Both the position numbers and the translations under genes were made by a program. From the NCBI RefSeq assembly GCF_002150805.1, contig NZ_MTBA01000003.1, positions 310,001 to 374,000 on the forward strand: DNA of 64,000 nucleotides, in the 5' to 3' direction. How positions within the stretch are numbered: the stretch's first letter is position 1; each line of letters starts with the position of its first letter. The notes beneath the pieces are model-generated. The model was not told the DNA's origin, did not search any database, and worked only from the letters and a program-made list of their open reading frames with translations. Positions 26,152 through 37,445 of the stretch are shown piece after piece. Origin of the DNA: Oceanospirillum sanctuarii (GTDB lineage: Bacteria > Pseudomonadota > Gammaproteobacteria > Pseudomonadales > Halomonadaceae).

Positions 26152-27711
26152 TTAGCGCAGAGTCCGCAACAGTGACTGCAGCTCCGCCACTTCCTGAGCC
26201 AGTTGACGGTTTGACGCACCGGACTGCTGTGCAGCCTGTTGATTGGCATGAGCCAGATCCCGCAGCTGATTAATGCTGCGATCCATCTCGTCACTGGCCG
26301 CCGCCTGCTCCGCTACCTGATTGGTGATACGCTCGCTGCGGGAGGTGACTTCCAGCACCGCTGCAACAACCTCCTGCAGAGTTTCACCGGCAGAAACAAT
26401 ACGGGCAGCACTATCGCTGGCCTGTTGCTGACTGGTCTGCATACGCTCTACCGAGTCACCCACCAGCTTACGGATGCGGTCGATACGCTCGACAATCTGC
26501 ACCGTGGCTTCCTGAGTTTTGGATGCCAGCTGACGCACCTCATCCGCAACCACCGCAAAACCACGTCCCTGCTCACCGGCACGGGCCGCTTCAATCGCCG
26601 CATTCAGCGCCAGCAGGTTGGTCTGATCTGCGATCTCGGTGATCACCTGAACGGTTTTGGCTACTTCGTTGGATTCGGTCTGCAGCACCTGAATCGCTTC
26701 GGAAGCCTGCTCAACGGCAACTTTAACTTCTTCTACATCCGCCACGCCGGTACGAACCACGGCACGACCGGATTCGGCCTGTGCTTCCACGGAACGCATC
26801 AGCTGGTTGATCTCCTGAATATCGGTTTCAACCTCATGGAAACCCGCACTCACCTGATGGGCAGTGGATACCAGACTGTCCAGTTCACTTTCCTGCTGTG
26901 CCATCGACTGATGGGATTGCTCAACCTGAGTCTCAGCGCTTTGCGCTACCTGAGACAACTCCTGAGTCGCCTCATCAATGCGGCCGGTAAAGGTACGCAT
27001 CTGGGCTTCCTGCATACGCATTGCTAACTCGATGGCACCAAACTCATCCATACGACCGGTATAGACCTGCTGGGAAACCGGGTTATCGATTACCGTGAGG
27101 GATTTGCAGAACAGCTTTTTCAGTGGCTGAAGCAGAATATTCTGGCCGGCCAGGGCGAAGAAACCCAAAGTACCTATCAGGAAGGCCAGCAGATTACGGT
27201 CATCAATAAAGAAAACAAAAATCAGGGACAGCAGAGTCATCAGCAGCGTCAGGCTCAGAGCGCGACCAAAGGCACTGAAGCGTTTTTTCGGGCCGCCCTG
27301 TTTACCGGCGTTGATTCCCTGATAGATGCTCTCCGCGCGATCAACCACCTCGTCTTCCGGTTTTGCCCGCACCGACTGGTAACCCACCATCTTGTCGCCG
27401 TCATAAATTGGCGAAACATAAGCATCGACCCAGTAGTAGTCACCGTTGATCGCACGGTTTTTCACCACACCGATCCAGGACTCACCCTTTTTAATACGCG
27501 CCCAAAGATCAGCAAACGCAATAGGCGGCATATCCGGGTGACGCACTACATTATGGTTCTTGCCGATCAGGTCTTCACGGCTAAAGCCGCTGATTTCGCA
27601 AAAGGCGTCATTGGCAAAGGTAGTGATCCCTTTCAGATCCGTGGTCGAAACCAGACGGCCTTTGTCCTGCAGCCGACGCTCATTTTGTGTAACCGGTAGG
27701 TTCTTCTTCAT
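26152..27711 (-). CDS. Aer-like PAS chemoreceptor (energy/redox taxis)
   Basis: 519 residues. The N-terminal PAS domain (about 20-115) has [37 protein letters not shown] and [18 protein letters not shown], the pattern of FAD-binding Aer-type domains. Two close membrane segments follow (about 148-190), with no periplasmic domain, then HAMP-like sequence and the methyl-accepting region with tip [20 protein letters not shown]. It would sense redox state or oxygen from the cytoplasm. It is convergent with phrB. Flavin-containing receptors of this type can also respond to blue light, but this is inference. Confidence 0.9.
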   Translation of the reverse strand: MKKNLPVTQNERRLQDKGRLVSTTDLKGITTFANDAFCEISGFSREDLIGKNHNVVRHPDMPPIAFADLWARIKKGESWIGVVKNRAINGDYYWVDAYVSPIYDGDKMVGYQSVRAKPEDEVVDRAESIYQGINAGKQGGPKKRFSAFGRALSLTLLMTLLSLIFVFFIDDRNLLAFLIGTLGFFALAGQNILLQPLKKLFCKSLTVIDNPVSQQVYTGRMDEFGAIELAMRMQEAQMRTFTGRIDEATQELSQVAQSAETQVEQSHQSMAQQESELDSLVSTAHQVSAGFHEVETDIQEINQLMRSVEAQAESGRAVVRTGVADVEEVKVAVEQASEAIQVLQTESNEVAKTVQVITEIADQTNLLALNAAIEAARAGEQGRGFAVVADEVRQLASKTQEATVQIVERIDRIRKLVGDSVERMQTSQQQASDSAARIVSAGETLQEVVAAVLEVTSRSERITNQVAEQAAASDEMDRSINQLRDLAHANQQAAQQSGASNRQLAQEVAELQSLLRTLR

Positions 27712-28135
27712 TACTGCACCCTGTGCAAACGCTTAGGCCTGTGGCGAACGGGCTGGCCTGATATCGCTCTTGCTCATGAAAATCATCGGACGAAATAACC
27801 GCCAATGATGAAAATTATCAATACAAAGAGTCTCTGCACCACTCGTTAAGTATCTGCCATAACAACAGAAATCGCCCGACCCTTCTCAATCCGTGTGAAA
27901 AAACGCTGTTTTCGCGGCTGACGCCTTACGTAAAAAATCGCGAAAGTATAGCAAAATTACGCTCTGAGGAGCCTATCCTATGGTTTTAATGCTCAATTTT
28001 TCGTACTCAGATCATCGTTTACCCGCTGGCAGCGCTATTTATTGACGGGGTAAACGTGCAATATACCCCCACACGATTTAGACTATGCGCGACTATTTCT
28101 GACAGAAATCGAATAACAACCACTGGATTTTTTCT
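27712..28135. other. gene-free interval before fabA
   Basis: A 424-bp divergent region between the Aer-like gene and fabA. TTGACG (28042-28047) followed by TATACC (28062-28067) has only 14 bp between the hexamers and is not convincing. I could not identify a FabR, FadR or DesT operator by eye. No ORF is credible. Confidence 0.5.
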
Positions 28136-28651
28136 GTGACCAAGCAAAATTCTTATAACCGTGAAGAGTTGCTGCAATGCAGCCAAGGGGAGCTTTTTGG
28201 TCCAGGCAATGCTCAGCTGCCTGCTCCAAACATGCTCATGCTGGACCGTATCGTAAGTATCACTGACGATGGCGGCGAACACGGCAAAGGCGAAATCATC
28301 GCTGAACTGGATATCACTCCTGATCTATGGTTCTTCGACTGCCACTTCCCGGGTGATCCGGTAATGCCTGGCTGTCTGGGTCTGGATGCGATGTGGCAGC
28401 TGGTTGGCTTCTTCCTTGGCTGGGTAGGTAACCCGGGTAAAGGTCGTGCTCTGGGTAGCGGTGAAGTGAAGTTCACTGGCCAGATTCTGCCAACGGCTAA
28501 GAAAGTGACCTACAAGATCACCATGAAGCGTGTGATCTCCCGTAAGCTGTGCCTGGGTATTGCTGATGGCTCAGTATCGGTTGATGGTCGCGAGATCTAC
28601 ACCGCAAAAGATCTGCGTGTGGGTCTGTTTACATCGACGGATAACTTCTAA
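28136..28651 (+). CDS. fabA: 3-hydroxydecanoyl-ACP dehydratase/isomerase
   Basis: Introduces the cis double bond of unsaturated fatty acids by dehydrating 3-hydroxydecanoyl-ACP and isomerising trans-2 to cis-3-decenoyl-ACP. 171 residues, as in E. coli (172). Catalytic His is in [16 protein letters not shown] and Asp in [24 protein letters not shown] follows. The start is GTG with only a weak ribosome site, yet it gives the correct family length. fabB begins 15 nt after its stop; the two form the usual anaerobic unsaturated fatty acid operon. Confidence 0.97.
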   Translation: MTKQNSYNREELLQCSQGELFGPGNAQLPAPNMLMLDRIVSITDDGGEHGKGEIIAELDITPDLWFFDCHFPGDPVMPGCLGLDAMWQLVGFFLGWVGNPGKGRALGSGEVKFTGQILPTAKKVTYKITMKRVISRKLCLGIADGSVSVDGREIYTAKDLRVGLFTSTDNF

Positions 28652-28666
28652 TACAGAGGGCTAACC

Positions 28667-29884
28667 ATGAGACGTGTAGTTGTAACCGGAATGGGCATCG
28701 TTTCCTGCCTGGGTAATGACGTTGCCTCCGTGCTTGAGTCCCTGCGTCAGGGTCGCTCTGGTATCAAATTCAATGAAGAATACCGCGACCGCGGTTTCCG
28801 CAGCCATGTTTCCGGCTCTGTGGATATCAATCTTGACGAAGTAATCGACCGTAAGCTGAAACGCTTTATGGGTGATGCCGCAGGTTACGCTTACCTGTCT
28901 ATGCAACAGGCGATTGCGGATTCCGGCCTGAGCGAAGATCAGGTTTCCAACGTGCGTACCGGTCTGATTGCAGGATCCGGTGGTGCATCTTCTGCTGATC
29001 AGGTAGAAGCTGCAGATATTATGCGTGACAAAGGCCTGCGCCGCGTTGGTCCTTACCGTGTTACACGTACCATGGGTAGTACTGTATCCGCTTGTCTGGC
29101 AACGCCATTCAAGATCAAGGGCGTGAACTACTCTATCTCCTCCGCTTGTGCGACCAGTGCTCACTGTATTGGTGCTGCGGTAGAACAGATCCAGCTGGGT
29201 AAGCAGGATGTTGTTTTCGCCGGTGGTGGTGAAGAAGAGCATTGGACTCTGAGCTGTCTGTTTGACGCTATGGGTGCTCTGTCTACCAAGTACAACGAGA
29301 CTCCTGATAAGGCTTCCCGTGCTTACGATGCGAACCGTGATGGTTTCGTTATCGCAGGTGGCGGCGGTATGCTGGTTCTGGAAGAGCTGGAACACGCTAA
29401 AGCTCGTGGCGCTAAGATCTACGCAGAAGTTGTTGGCTACGGCGCAACCTCTGACGGCTACGACATGGTGGCTCCTTCCGGTGAAGGTGCACAACGTTGT
29501 ATGGAACAGGCTCTGTCTACTATCGAAGGCAGTGTTGATTACATCAACACCCACGGCACCTCTACTCCGGTAGGTGACGTAGCAGAACTGAAAGCAGTTA
29601 AAGCCGTATTTGGCGACAACAGCCCTGCCATGAGCTCTACCAAGTCTCTGACCGGTCACTCTCTGGGTGCAACCGGTGTTCAGGAAGCGATCTATAGCCT
29701 GCTGATGATGGAGCACAACTTCATCACTGCATCTGCTAACGTAGAAGAGCTGGACGAACAGGCACAGGGTCTGGATATCGTGACTGAGCTGCGCGAAGGC
29801 GTAACTCTGAACCGCGTTATGTCCAACAGCTTCGGCTTCGGCGGCACCAACGCCACCCTGATCATGCAGCGTTTCGAAGGTTAA
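28667..29884 (+). CDS. fabB: 3-oxoacyl-ACP synthase I
   Basis: Condensing enzyme that elongates fatty acyl-ACP, including the cis-3-decenoyl product of FabA. 405 residues. The catalytic triad is visible as Cys in [10 protein letters not shown] (about 163), His in [11 protein letters not shown] and His in [20 protein letters not shown] is near the end. AGAGG precedes the ATG by about 9 nt. Codon use is strongly biased, which explains a 351-codon spurious antisense frame. Confidence 0.97.
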   Translation: MRRVVVTGMGIVSCLGNDVASVLESLRQGRSGIKFNEEYRDRGFRSHVSGSVDINLDEVIDRKLKRFMGDAAGYAYLSMQQAIADSGLSEDQVSNVRTGLIAGSGGASSADQVEAADIMRDKGLRRVGPYRVTRTMGSTVSACLATPFKIKGVNYSISSACATSAHCIGAAVEQIQLGKQDVVFAGGGEEEHWTLSCLFDAMGALSTKYNETPDKASRAYDANRDGFVIAGGGGMLVLEELEHAKARGAKIYAEVVGYGATSDGYDMVAPSGEGAQRCMEQALSTIEGSVDYINTHGTSTPVGDVAELKAVKAVFGDNSPAMSSTKSLTGHSLGATGVQEAIYSLLMMEHNFITASANVEELDEQAQGLDIVTELREGVTLNRVMSNSFGFGGTNATLIMQRFEG

Positions 29885-29914
29885 TCAGCATCGCTGAATA
29901 GCTTTTAGCTGTAT

Positions 29915-29968
29915 AAAAAAACCCGCACGACACTTAGTGTTTCACTAAACGTCGGAGCGGGTTTTTTT
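29915..29968. terminator. bidirectional terminator after fabB
   Basis: AAAAAACCCGC (29915-29925) pairs with GCGGGTTTTTTT (29957-29968), with a further inner stem CGAC/GTCG and CTTAGTG/CACTAA. It separates fabB from the convergent AEC permease gene. Confidence 0.88.
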
Positions 29969-29999
29969 GTGCCTGCAGAACTGCAGGCAGAAGGAATAA

Positions 30000-30875
30000 C
30001 TACAACACCCAGGCCAGCACCAGCGGCAGGGTGATCACACTGGCGAAGTTACCCAGTAGTACGATTGAAGCGACCCGCGCTGGCTCCTGATTGAACTGCT
30101 CGGCAATCATATAGTTGAGCACGGCGGGTGGCAGGGCGCTGAAAACGATCAGAATCGCCAGCTGCTGTGGATCAAACGTCCAGATGAAGGTAGCGAGCCA
30201 AGCCATGAGAAGTCCCGACAGCGGGCAGAGAATCGCCCCTGTGATGCCCATCTTCCAGTCCGACAGATCTACCGACAGCAAGCGTACACCCAGCGTGAAC
30301 AGCATCAGAGGGATGGAGATCTGTCCCAGCATATCCATAGGGATAGCAACGGCTTCCGGCAGCGACCAGCCCATAAAGCTGAAGATAAAGCCCAGAATGG
30401 TGGCCTGAACCACAGGCATTTTCAGCATGGCTGTCAGCTTGGTTCTATGGTCGAGAATATAAAGCCCGATACTGAAGTGCAGCAGCATCTCAACGATGAA
30501 TACCATCACCGCCGCGGGCAGGGCGGCTTCGCCAAAGGCGAGAACAATCAGGGGAATCCCCATATTGCCGGTGTTGTTGAACATCATCGGCGGGATAAAG
30601 GTTTTCAGATTCCAGCCCAGAAGCTTTACCAGCGGCAAAAGCACAACTCCGGAGCCGAGCACGACCAGCGCAGAGGCTAAAGCCAGATCCTGATACGCCA
30701 CCATATCGAAGGACTTGTCTGCCAGCACCGAGAACACCAGCGCAGGAACAAACACATCCATATTCATGCGGTTAGCGGTGGAGATATCCGTGGGTTTCCA
30801 GCGGCCGTAAAAAGCACCGATAGCCACTACCAGAAATAACGGGAACACCGTCAGCAGTAATTTCTCGACCAGCAC
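30000..30875 (-). CDS. AEC-family transporter
   Basis: 291 residues with about ten hydrophobic segments in the inverted-repeat layout of the auxin efflux carrier family. GNMGIPLIVLAFG carries the conserved crossover region and ALPPAVLNYMIAEQ the second one. Bacterial members move malonate, malate, lactate or similar acids, but the substrate is not readable here. GTG 30875 was chosen because AAGGAG stands 6 nt upstream; the in-frame start at 30929 lacks one. Single gene following the usp gene on the same strand with a terminator between. Confidence 0.85.
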   Translation of the reverse strand: MLVEKLLLTVFPLFLVVAIGAFYGRWKPTDISTANRMNMDVFVPALVFSVLADKSFDMVAYQDLALASALVVLGSGVVLLPLVKLLGWNLKTFIPPMMFNNTGNMGIPLIVLAFGEAALPAAVMVFIVEMLLHFSIGLYILDHRTKLTAMLKMPVVQATILGFIFSFMGWSLPEAVAIPMDMLGQISIPLMLFTLGVRLLSVDLSDWKMGITGAILCPLSGLLMAWLATFIWTFDPQQLAILIVFSALPPAVLNYMIAEQFNQEPARVASIVLLGNFASVITLPLVLAWVL

Positions 30876-30934
30876 GCAACTCTCCTTGGCGATGACAGGA
30901 ATCAGAGTAAACAGAAAGGTTTTGAACATAAAAG

Positions 30935-30974
30935 AAAGCCGGACTTACCGCCAGTCATGGCGGCGCATCCGGCT
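30935..30974 (-). terminator. terminator of the usp gene
   Basis: On the minus strand AGCCGGA (30974-30968) pairs with TCCGGCT (30943-30937), with an inner CCGCCA/TGGCGG stem, then TTTCTTTT. Confidence 0.8.
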
Positions 30975-31032
30975 GACCTGATGCGCGCTAACCTACCCTT
31001 TTGGGTGAGCTAACGGCACAGATTAAACAGAA

Positions 31033-31524
31033 TTACTGATCGTTAGGCACCATAAGCACCGGAACCTTGGTGTGCATTCCGATCTGTTGAGCGGTGTCGC
31101 CCAGCAGCTTTTGTCCGAACAAACCGTGGTGACTGTGGGAGCCGATCACAATCAGATCAGCCTGCTCCGACTTCGCCACACGCAGCACCAGTTCTGCAGG
31201 ATTCGCCTCTTCAACCAGAATCTGAACATCCAATGCATCTGCATCCGGAAGACCATCCAGCTCCTCATCTCGGAACTTAGCCACACGCGCCTGCATGGTG
31301 TCACGGATGCGGGTCATACCCTGATCATGGATCTCTTCCAGCGCTTCTTTGGGCAGATAGTGCTCGATGATCGCATGACCAAACTCACTCACCGGCTCAA
31401 GAGCATGTACCATCACGATACGGGCCTTGTAGGTTCGGGCCAGATTCACCGCATGGCGAAACACCGGACGGGTGTTTTTTCCCAGAGTTGTGGCGTACAC
31501 GATGGTCTTAATTTCCGGAAGCAT
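31033..31524 (-). CDS. universal stress protein (UspA family)
   Basis: A 163-residue single-domain Usp. It starts with the TIVYATTLGKNTRPVF strand-loop-helix (the usual DGS is replaced by TTL). The ATP-binding signature is complete: VIGSHSHHGLFGQKLLGDTAQQI corresponds to G-2x-G-9x-G(S/T). ATP-binding Usp proteins act in stress survival without a defined reaction. ATG follows AAGGAC-type sequence 7 nt upstream. Single gene with its own terminator. Confidence 0.9.
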   Translation of the reverse strand: MLPEIKTIVYATTLGKNTRPVFRHAVNLARTYKARIVMVHALEPVSEFGHAIIEHYLPKEALEEIHDQGMTRIRDTMQARVAKFRDEELDGLPDADALDVQILVEEANPAELVLRVAKSEQADLIVIGSHSHHGLFGQKLLGDTAQQIGMHTKVPVLMVPNDQ

Positions 31525-31609
31525 AAGGTCCTTTCCTTTTTTGGTATCGGGCAGCCTGACGCTGCCCTATGAGTCTCATGCCAGTCCGCTCTGTCGTCAG
31601 AGCGCTTAG

Positions 31610-33499
31610 CTAGAGCGTTCTGAAGCGGGCGCTGAGCGCTTCCAGCTGTGCCGCACGTTCATGCACGGCACGGCTGGCAGAAACGATCTGGCCAGTTGCT
31701 TCATGGTTCTGTCCGATTTCGTGGGCGATATGATCCATATCCTGAGCCATCTGGCTGGTGGTCTGAGCCACTTCGCGCACGGCATTCATAATTTCCTGTG
31801 TCTGATCGGCAGCATCACGGGTTTGCTGCTCAATGGCACGTACCGCTTCTACTGCCTGATCACCAAGGGCACGCCCCTGCTCAACACGGCTTCGGCTCTG
31901 CTGCATCGCATTGATCACCGCCTGTGTTTCCTGCTGAATCGCTTCAACCTTCTCAGTGATATCTGTTGTCGCTTTTACGGTTTGCTCCGCCAGTGTACGG
32001 ACTTCATCGGCCACCACAGCAAAGCCACGACCGGCTTCACCGGCACGGGCAGCTTCAATGGCGGCATTCAGCGCCAGCAGGTTGGTTTGCTCGGCAACAC
32101 CCACAATCAGGTCGATGACCACATCAATCTCTTTCGAACGCGCGCCAAGCGTTTCCACTGAGCTACTGGCCTCGTCAACCACTTCAGCAACATCCGCCAG
32201 CGCCTGAATCGCCTGACCGATCACCTGTGCTCCCTGATGGGCTGTTTCAAAGGCGGCATTGGCGGAATCACTCACATGCTGGGTGGTATCCGCAACCTGA
32301 TCCGTCGTCGCGCTGATCTCTTCGGTTGCGGCTACCAGAGAGCTGCTTCGGGAAGAGATAGAACTACTGCCATCAACAATCTGTTGTACCGAAGCATCCA
32401 TACCATCGGCGGTCTGTTTCAGCTCGGTATTACTTTGCACCAGATGACTGATCACCTCGTTCAGCCCTCGACTCATGGTATTGGTCGCTACTGCCAGCTG
32501 ACGAAACTCATCCTGCTCGCTGCCTTTCTCCGCCAGTTTGTGAGTCAGATCGCCTTTTGCAATTTCGCTCAGTACCTCGAGGGTCTGTTTCACATTGCGG
32601 GTAATGGACACGGCTACCGATGCGACAATGGCTCCAATCACAAGCGCCAGCAGTACACTACCCAGAATGATCGACCAGCGCGCTGTACCTGCGGCATCCT
32701 TAGCATGCTGCTGAGCTTTAACCAGCAGGTTTTCTTCAAGGTAGAGACGGCTCTGTTGCATCTGATCAGAGATCTGCTGTCGGTAGTTCGCCAGCTGACT
32801 GTCCAGCGTTGCCAGCTCAGTACGCATCGCCATCACCTTATGCAGAGAGGCTTCGTACTTATCCACAAACGGGAAGAAGATGTCGTCAAAAGCCATGGCG
32901 CGGATATCGGTACGCAACTGATCCACAGAGGCCTGAACCACCTTCTGCTGCTCCTCAGACGGATAGATCAGGAAATCTTTTTCCTTGGCACGAATTTCAC
33001 GCAGACGGGCCGCAAAGGAACCAAACACCTCGATCTCGCTCATCAGAGCAGCCGACGTTTCTTCCAGCTGCCCCAGCTCACCGCTCTTGGCAGATAAGCC
33101 GTAGCTTTTTCGAATCTCGACCCACTTCTCAAGAGACTCCAGATAAGGTCCCAGCTGAGAGGATGCATTCGATAGCTGTGTTGTCGCCCGACTGTCTTCG
33201 ACAATACCTACGGCGGTGTTGAGTTGATTGACTGCGTTGCTTTTCAGGTCACCAAGGGCTGAATCGATCTCACCGATGGTTTCCTCGTTGGCGGTTTCCC
33301 GCAACTTGGCAAACTGGAGTAGCTGAACTTCAAGATTGGTTACCAGCTGCGCAACATGCCCCAGACGCACCACATGCTCAGAGGCGCCGGTCAGAATGCT
33401 CAGACTGATAATGGAATAGATACCCATCGCACTGATGCCCATAACAACAACCAGGACTACGGCGATAAGCTTTTGACGTAATGAGAGATTGAGACTCAT
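31610..33499 (-). CDS. methyl-accepting chemotaxis protein with large periplasmic domain
   Basis: 629 residues. The first membrane segment is at about 12-32; a helical periplasmic region of about 240 residues follows, the size of the helical bimodular (HBM) sensor found in McpS. Then come the second membrane segment (about 277-300), HAMP and the cytoplasmic domain with tip [23 protein letters not shown] receptors known so far recognise organic acids such as TCA intermediates or acetate. It lies directly downstream of the lactate-dehydrogenase gene on the same strand, which fits attraction to carboxylates, though this is inference. AGGAG stands about 8 nt before the ATG. Confidence 0.9.
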   Translation of the reverse strand: MSLNLSLRQKLIAVVLVVVMGISAMGIYSIISLSILTGASEHVVRLGHVAQLVTNLEVQLLQFAKLRETANEETIGEIDSALGDLKSNAVNQLNTAVGIVEDSRATTQLSNASSQLGPYLESLEKWVEIRKSYGLSAKSGELGQLEETSAALMSEIEVFGSFAARLREIRAKEKDFLIYPSEEQQKVVQASVDQLRTDIRAMAFDDIFFPFVDKYEASLHKVMAMRTELATLDSQLANYRQQISDQMQQSRLYLEENLLVKAQQHAKDAAGTARWSIILGSVLLALVIGAIVASVAVSITRNVKQTLEVLSEIAKGDLTHKLAEKGSEQDEFRQLAVATNTMSRGLNEVISHLVQSNTELKQTADGMDASVQQIVDGSSSISSRSSSLVAATEEISATTDQVADTTQHVSDSANAAFETAHQGAQVIGQAIQALADVAEVVDEASSSVETLGARSKEIDVVIDLIVGVAEQTNLLALNAAIEAARAGEAGRGFAVVADEVRTLAEQTVKATTDITEKVEAIQQETQAVINAMQQSRSRVEQGRALGDQAVEAVRAIEQQTRDAADQTQEIMNAVREVAQTTSQMAQDMDHIAHEIGQNHEATGQIVSASRAVHERAAQLEALSARFRTL

Positions 33500-33659
33500 T
33501 GTCAGGGCTCCTTTTTAAACCTCTGCAGAGGTAAATACTTTTTGTTTTTATAAGAGGTTCCCGGCATCAGACTGAGGCGAACCTCAGGACAACACCGGAA
33601 ACCGAGCCGTGATCTTTCCGTAGACACACATTTCAGAGCAGCAATCAGAGTCTGTTGGA

Positions 33660-36572
33660 TCAGCCGTTACTGGCACTTAAGCGATCTACTAAATAGATAA
33701 TAGACTGATAAGGGATGCCACTATGTTCACTCAGACCGATTTCACAGGTTCTGCTGTTGGAGTAGCCTTCATCACAGCCTGCAACCACATCCGGCAGATC
33801 TTTCAGCGCAGATGCATTCAGCTCGGGTTGTGAGAAACCTTTATCTCCGGCAAAGCCGCAACAGGTAATATCCGGCGGAATAACAACCTCATCCGCACAG
33901 GCCATAGCCAGTGCTTTAAATTTGTCAGCCAGTCCCATTTTGGTAGTGCTGCAGGTAATGTGCAGCGCAATACGATCTTTCTTTACAGTTATCGTCAGGC
34001 GGGGCAGAACGAAGTCGTGAATAAATTCGACCTGTTCGTACAAGCGCAGACGGCTATCCAGTTTTTCACGCATTTGCATCAGGCAGGGACTGGTGTCGCA
34101 AAACACCGGATATCGCCCATTTTCGGTTGCGGCCAGTAAGGCTTTATTCAGCTGTTCCGCTTTGGCGTTTGCAGCTTCAAACTGACCTTTACTCTGAAAT
34201 GGCATACCGCAGCACTGATCACCTAAGTGATCCGGAAAGACCACCTCAAAACCTGCTTTGTTTAACAGGCTCATGGCGACTTCCGGCGTGGATCTGTCCT
34301 CACCCTGGTTGCGTGCCGCCCCCATAATGCGGGTTGCACAACTGGGCAGATAAACTACCCGGTTATCATCCGTCTGGTCGCTGGTCATCGTTTGCGATGC
34401 TGCGGCCACGTCCCCCTGCAGACGTTTTTCCGGTTGATTCAACGGCATACGCTTTAAGATGTCGTCTATCTTAGGCGAAGCCTTAGGCATGGACGGAGTC
34501 CACTGCTGCACACGATTTCCGGACACTTTCCGTGCCGCAGAAGTGATGGCCGACATTTTCTTACTACCGACCAAAGTATGCATTCCGTCTGCAATCTTTA
34601 GCATGGCGCGGGAGGTGTTGGCAACCGTTTCAAAGTGACCCGCGATCCATTTCGCGGTTCCGGCGTAGCCTTTGTTACGCTCATGGCGCAGGCTTCGGGT
34701 CAGGTCACCGGTGTTGATACTAACCGGACAATTCATCTCACACAGGCCGCAACCCGCGCAGGTATCTATGCCCTGGTAGTCGTACTCACTTACTAACTCT
34801 TTCAGACGGTCTGCTTCCTGCTGACCGTTATTGCCCTGATCAGCGGCATCTTCCAGGCGATTAATTTCTCTCCAGATCACGATACGCTGACGGGGTGTCA
34901 GGCTCAGATTACGTGACGGACAGGAGGACTCGCAGAAGCCACATTCAATACATTTGTCGATCAGAGAATCCGCTGGCGGCAGTGGCTTCAGATTTTCAAG
35001 ATGCAGATTCGGATTACGGGTCAGAATCACATCCGGGTTCAGCAGATGCTCAGGGTCAAACAGCGCCTTCAGCTGCCACATCAGCTCGTAAGCGTCTTTA
35101 CCCCACTCCAGCTCCACGTAAGGAGCCATATTTCGGCCGGTGCCGTGCTCGGCCTTCAGAGAGCCTTTATATTTCACCGCCACCAGATCAGCCACTTCAT
35201 CCATCAGCTGCTGGTAACGCTCAACCTCTTTCGGGTCATCAAAGCCCTGGGTGAACACAAAGTGCAGGTTGCCCTCCAGCGCATGACCAAACAGCAAAGC
35301 TTCATCGTAGCCGTACTTGCGGAATACCTGCTGCAGCTCCAGAACACCTTCTGCCAGCTGTTCAATCGGGAAGGCCACGTCTTCAATAATCACCGTGGTG
35401 CCCGTCATACGAATCGCACCAACTGCCGGGAAGAGCCCCTTACGGATCTTCCAGTACAGGGCATACGTTGCCGCATCTTCGGTAAATTCGATCGGGGCGA
35501 CGGTTTCAATATCAGCGATGGCAGCGGTGACTTGCGCCAGCTTCTGATCCAGCTCGTCACGCTCACTCCCGCGCACATCCACCAGCAAGGCTGCAGCGTC
35601 GTCACCCAGGGTTTTAAGAATCTCAGGCATACCGGCCTGATCTTCCACTGCCCGCAGGCCTGCACGGTCGATCAGCTCAACCGCCGCCACAGGGGTTGGT
35701 TTCATGGCGGTAACAGCGCGACAGGTGGACTCCATATCCGGGAAGAAGATCAGGGCTGCAGCTTTCAGCGGATGCTCGATCACCGTACGGTAGGTCACTT
35801 CACTGATAAAGCCTAGGGTGCCTTCCGAGCCGATCATCAGATGCTTCAGAATTTCGAAGGGATCAGAGTAGTCCACCAGAGAGTTCAGGCTGTAGCCTGT
35901 GGTATTTTTCAGACGGTATTTGTGACGGATCAGATCTGCCAACTGCTGGTTATCGCGGGTTTTCTCGCCCAGCGCTTTCAGCTCTGCCAGCAGTTCGCCG
36001 TGGCTTTGCTCGAAGGCTTTGCGACTGTCGGCATCCGCCGTATCCAGCAGGGTGCCGTCCGCCATAATGACGCGCATATTCTCGACGGTGTTGTAGCTAT
36101 TCTGTGCCGTTCCACAGCACATGCCACTGGCGTTGTTAGCGGCGATACCACCTATCATGGCAGCATTGATTGAAGCCGGATCAGGACCGATCTTACGCTG
36201 GTAAGGCGCCAGCAGCTGGTTGGCTTTGCCGCCAATCACACCGGGCTGCAGGGAAACAGAATGGCCGTGTTCGTGAATACGATAGCCGCGCCAGTTGCTG
36301 CTCAACTGAATCAGAACCGAGTCTGTCACTGCCTGACCGGATAAGCTGGTACCGGCTGCGCGGAAGGTCACCGGCAGTTGGCGGGCCGCAGTGGCTTTCA
36401 GAACCGCTATCACTTCGGCTTCGTTATCGACCCGCACGACCAGCTGAGGAATCAACCGGTAAAAGCTGGCATCAGTGCCATAAGCCAGTGTGCGTAATTC
36501 GTCATGGATCAGGCGCTCTTTGCTGATAAACCCGCTCAGTTCGTTATACAGCTCTTGATAGGCTTGCTTCAT
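33660..36572 (-). CDS. FAD/Fe-S D-lactate dehydrogenase (Dld-II type)
   Basis: A 970-residue two-part enzyme. The N-terminal half is a VAO-type FAD oxidase (PVTFRAAGTSLSGQAV, GPDPASINAAMIGGIAANNASG, GSEGTLGF, HALEGNLHFV, KAEHGTGRNMAPYVE). The C-terminal half has two 4Fe-4S motifs (CIECGFCESSCP, CAGCGLCEMNCP) and CCG-type motifs (QCCGMPF, TCCGFAGDKGF). This layout is that of respiratory D-lactate dehydrogenases, and related enzymes oxidise other 2-hydroxy acids. It is last after lldE-lldF-lldG, 213 nt downstream of lldG. Start 36572 is preferred (MKQAYQEL is the typical beginning); an upstream ATG at 36590 is possible. Confidence 0.9.
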   Translation of the reverse strand: MKQAYQELYNELSGFISKERLIHDELRTLAYGTDASFYRLIPQLVVRVDNEAEVIAVLKATAARQLPVTFRAAGTSLSGQAVTDSVLIQLSSNWRGYRIHEHGHSVSLQPGVIGGKANQLLAPYQRKIGPDPASINAAMIGGIAANNASGMCCGTAQNSYNTVENMRVIMADGTLLDTADADSRKAFEQSHGELLAELKALGEKTRDNQQLADLIRHKYRLKNTTGYSLNSLVDYSDPFEILKHLMIGSEGTLGFISEVTYRTVIEHPLKAAALIFFPDMESTCRAVTAMKPTPVAAVELIDRAGLRAVEDQAGMPEILKTLGDDAAALLVDVRGSERDELDQKLAQVTAAIADIETVAPIEFTEDAATYALYWKIRKGLFPAVGAIRMTGTTVIIEDVAFPIEQLAEGVLELQQVFRKYGYDEALLFGHALEGNLHFVFTQGFDDPKEVERYQQLMDEVADLVAVKYKGSLKAEHGTGRNMAPYVELEWGKDAYELMWQLKALFDPEHLLNPDVILTRNPNLHLENLKPLPPADSLIDKCIECGFCESSCPSRNLSLTPRQRIVIWREINRLEDAADQGNNGQQEADRLKELVSEYDYQGIDTCAGCGLCEMNCPVSINTGDLTRSLRHERNKGYAGTAKWIAGHFETVANTSRAMLKIADGMHTLVGSKKMSAITSAARKVSGNRVQQWTPSMPKASPKIDDILKRMPLNQPEKRLQGDVAAASQTMTSDQTDDNRVVYLPSCATRIMGAARNQGEDRSTPEVAMSLLNKAGFEVVFPDHLGDQCCGMPFQSKGQFEAANAKAEQLNKALLAATENGRYPVFCDTSPCLMQMREKLDSRLRLYEQVEFIHDFVLPRLTITVKKDRIALHITCSTTKMGLADKFKALAMACADEVVIPPDITCCGFAGDKGFSQPELNASALKDLPDVVAGCDEGYSNSRTCEIGLSEHSGIPYQSIIYLVDRLSASNG

Positions 36573-36785
36573 TCTGGTGATACCCTGCATCAAAATTCAC
36601 GGTGGCAACTGCAGATCTCTTCACATCTGTCAGTGCTCCGTTGTGCGGCCACTCTTCTCAGGCCGGAGCTCAGATCTTTGCCTGCACTCCGGTCGCGGCT
36701 CTTTTTTCGGATTTTGTGTCTTTGTCCCTCACCGGCGTCCTGGGGACAGCCGGTGAGTTTGTTCAGGTTTACGACTGATCAGCGC

Positions 36786-37445
36786 TTACTGACGTACCAG
36801 CACCACCAGCTCTTTCGGGCCGTGTACGCCGTAGGCCAATGTCTGCTCGATGTCTGCGGTTTTGGATGGGCCGGAGATCAGCAACGCATTAGTCGGCATG
36901 CCTTCGGAAACCCAACCTTCCGACACAATCACTTCATGGAAGGTGTTTTTCAGCTGATCCGCATCGACCACGGCAAAGTGAATCGGCGGCACCAGCGTCA
37001 TCAGTCGGGGCTGATCCAGATCCGGCCAGAGCACCAACGAACCGGTTTCAGCGATAGCAGAGCGCACATCTGTGATAGATGCATCGACATTGGAGAACAG
37101 CTCGGCTTTCCAGCCTTCAATCGGCTGATCGTAGGCCAACAGTTCAACGTCATCCTCTTTAAGGGCTGCACGGGTATCCACGCCCACCTGAGCCTGCATA
37201 GGTGTCAGCAGGTTTTTAACCTGCTTTTCTGCCAGCAGCTCTTTCAGCTTTTCCAGCCAGTTTTCTTTGCTGACCCGATGGACTTCCGCATGCACGGATT
37301 CGATCTTCTGTTGGAAGAGATCCAGCTTTTCAGTCTCATTCCACTGCTTTTCTGTCACGACAGCAAAATCACTGACAGGAGCGGTCAAAGCACCATCACG
37401 ACGATGACGCAGACGATTTAAAATGGCATCACGGGCGCTCATCAC
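36786..37445 (-). CDS. lldG: L-lactate utilisation protein LldG/LutC
   Basis: 219 residues of the LUD family, with DVRSAIAETGSLVLWPDLDQPRLMTLVPP and a conserved LLISGPSKTADIEQTLAYGVHGPKEL at the end. LldG/LutC is one of three subunits of the LldEFG (LutABC) L-lactate oxidising complex; its own role is not well defined. Its ATG overlaps the lldF stop by 4 nt, so translation is coupled. Confidence 0.93.
   Translation of the reverse strand: MMSARDAILNRLRHRRDGALTAPVSDFAVVTEKQWNETEKLDLFQQKIESVHAEVHRVSKENWLEKLKELLAEKQVKNLLTPMQAQVGVDTRAALKEDDVELLAYDQPIEGWKAELFSNVDASITDVRSAIAETGSLVLWPDLDQPRLMTLVPPIHFAVVDADQLKNTFHEVIVSEGWVSEGMPTNALLISGPSKTADIEQTLAYGVHGPKELVVLVRQ

Noticed and set aside
28661-29716. 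351-codon open frame antisense to fabB
   Set aside because: It mirrors a strongly codon-biased essential gene, has no family features and no ribosome site; an antisense shadow.
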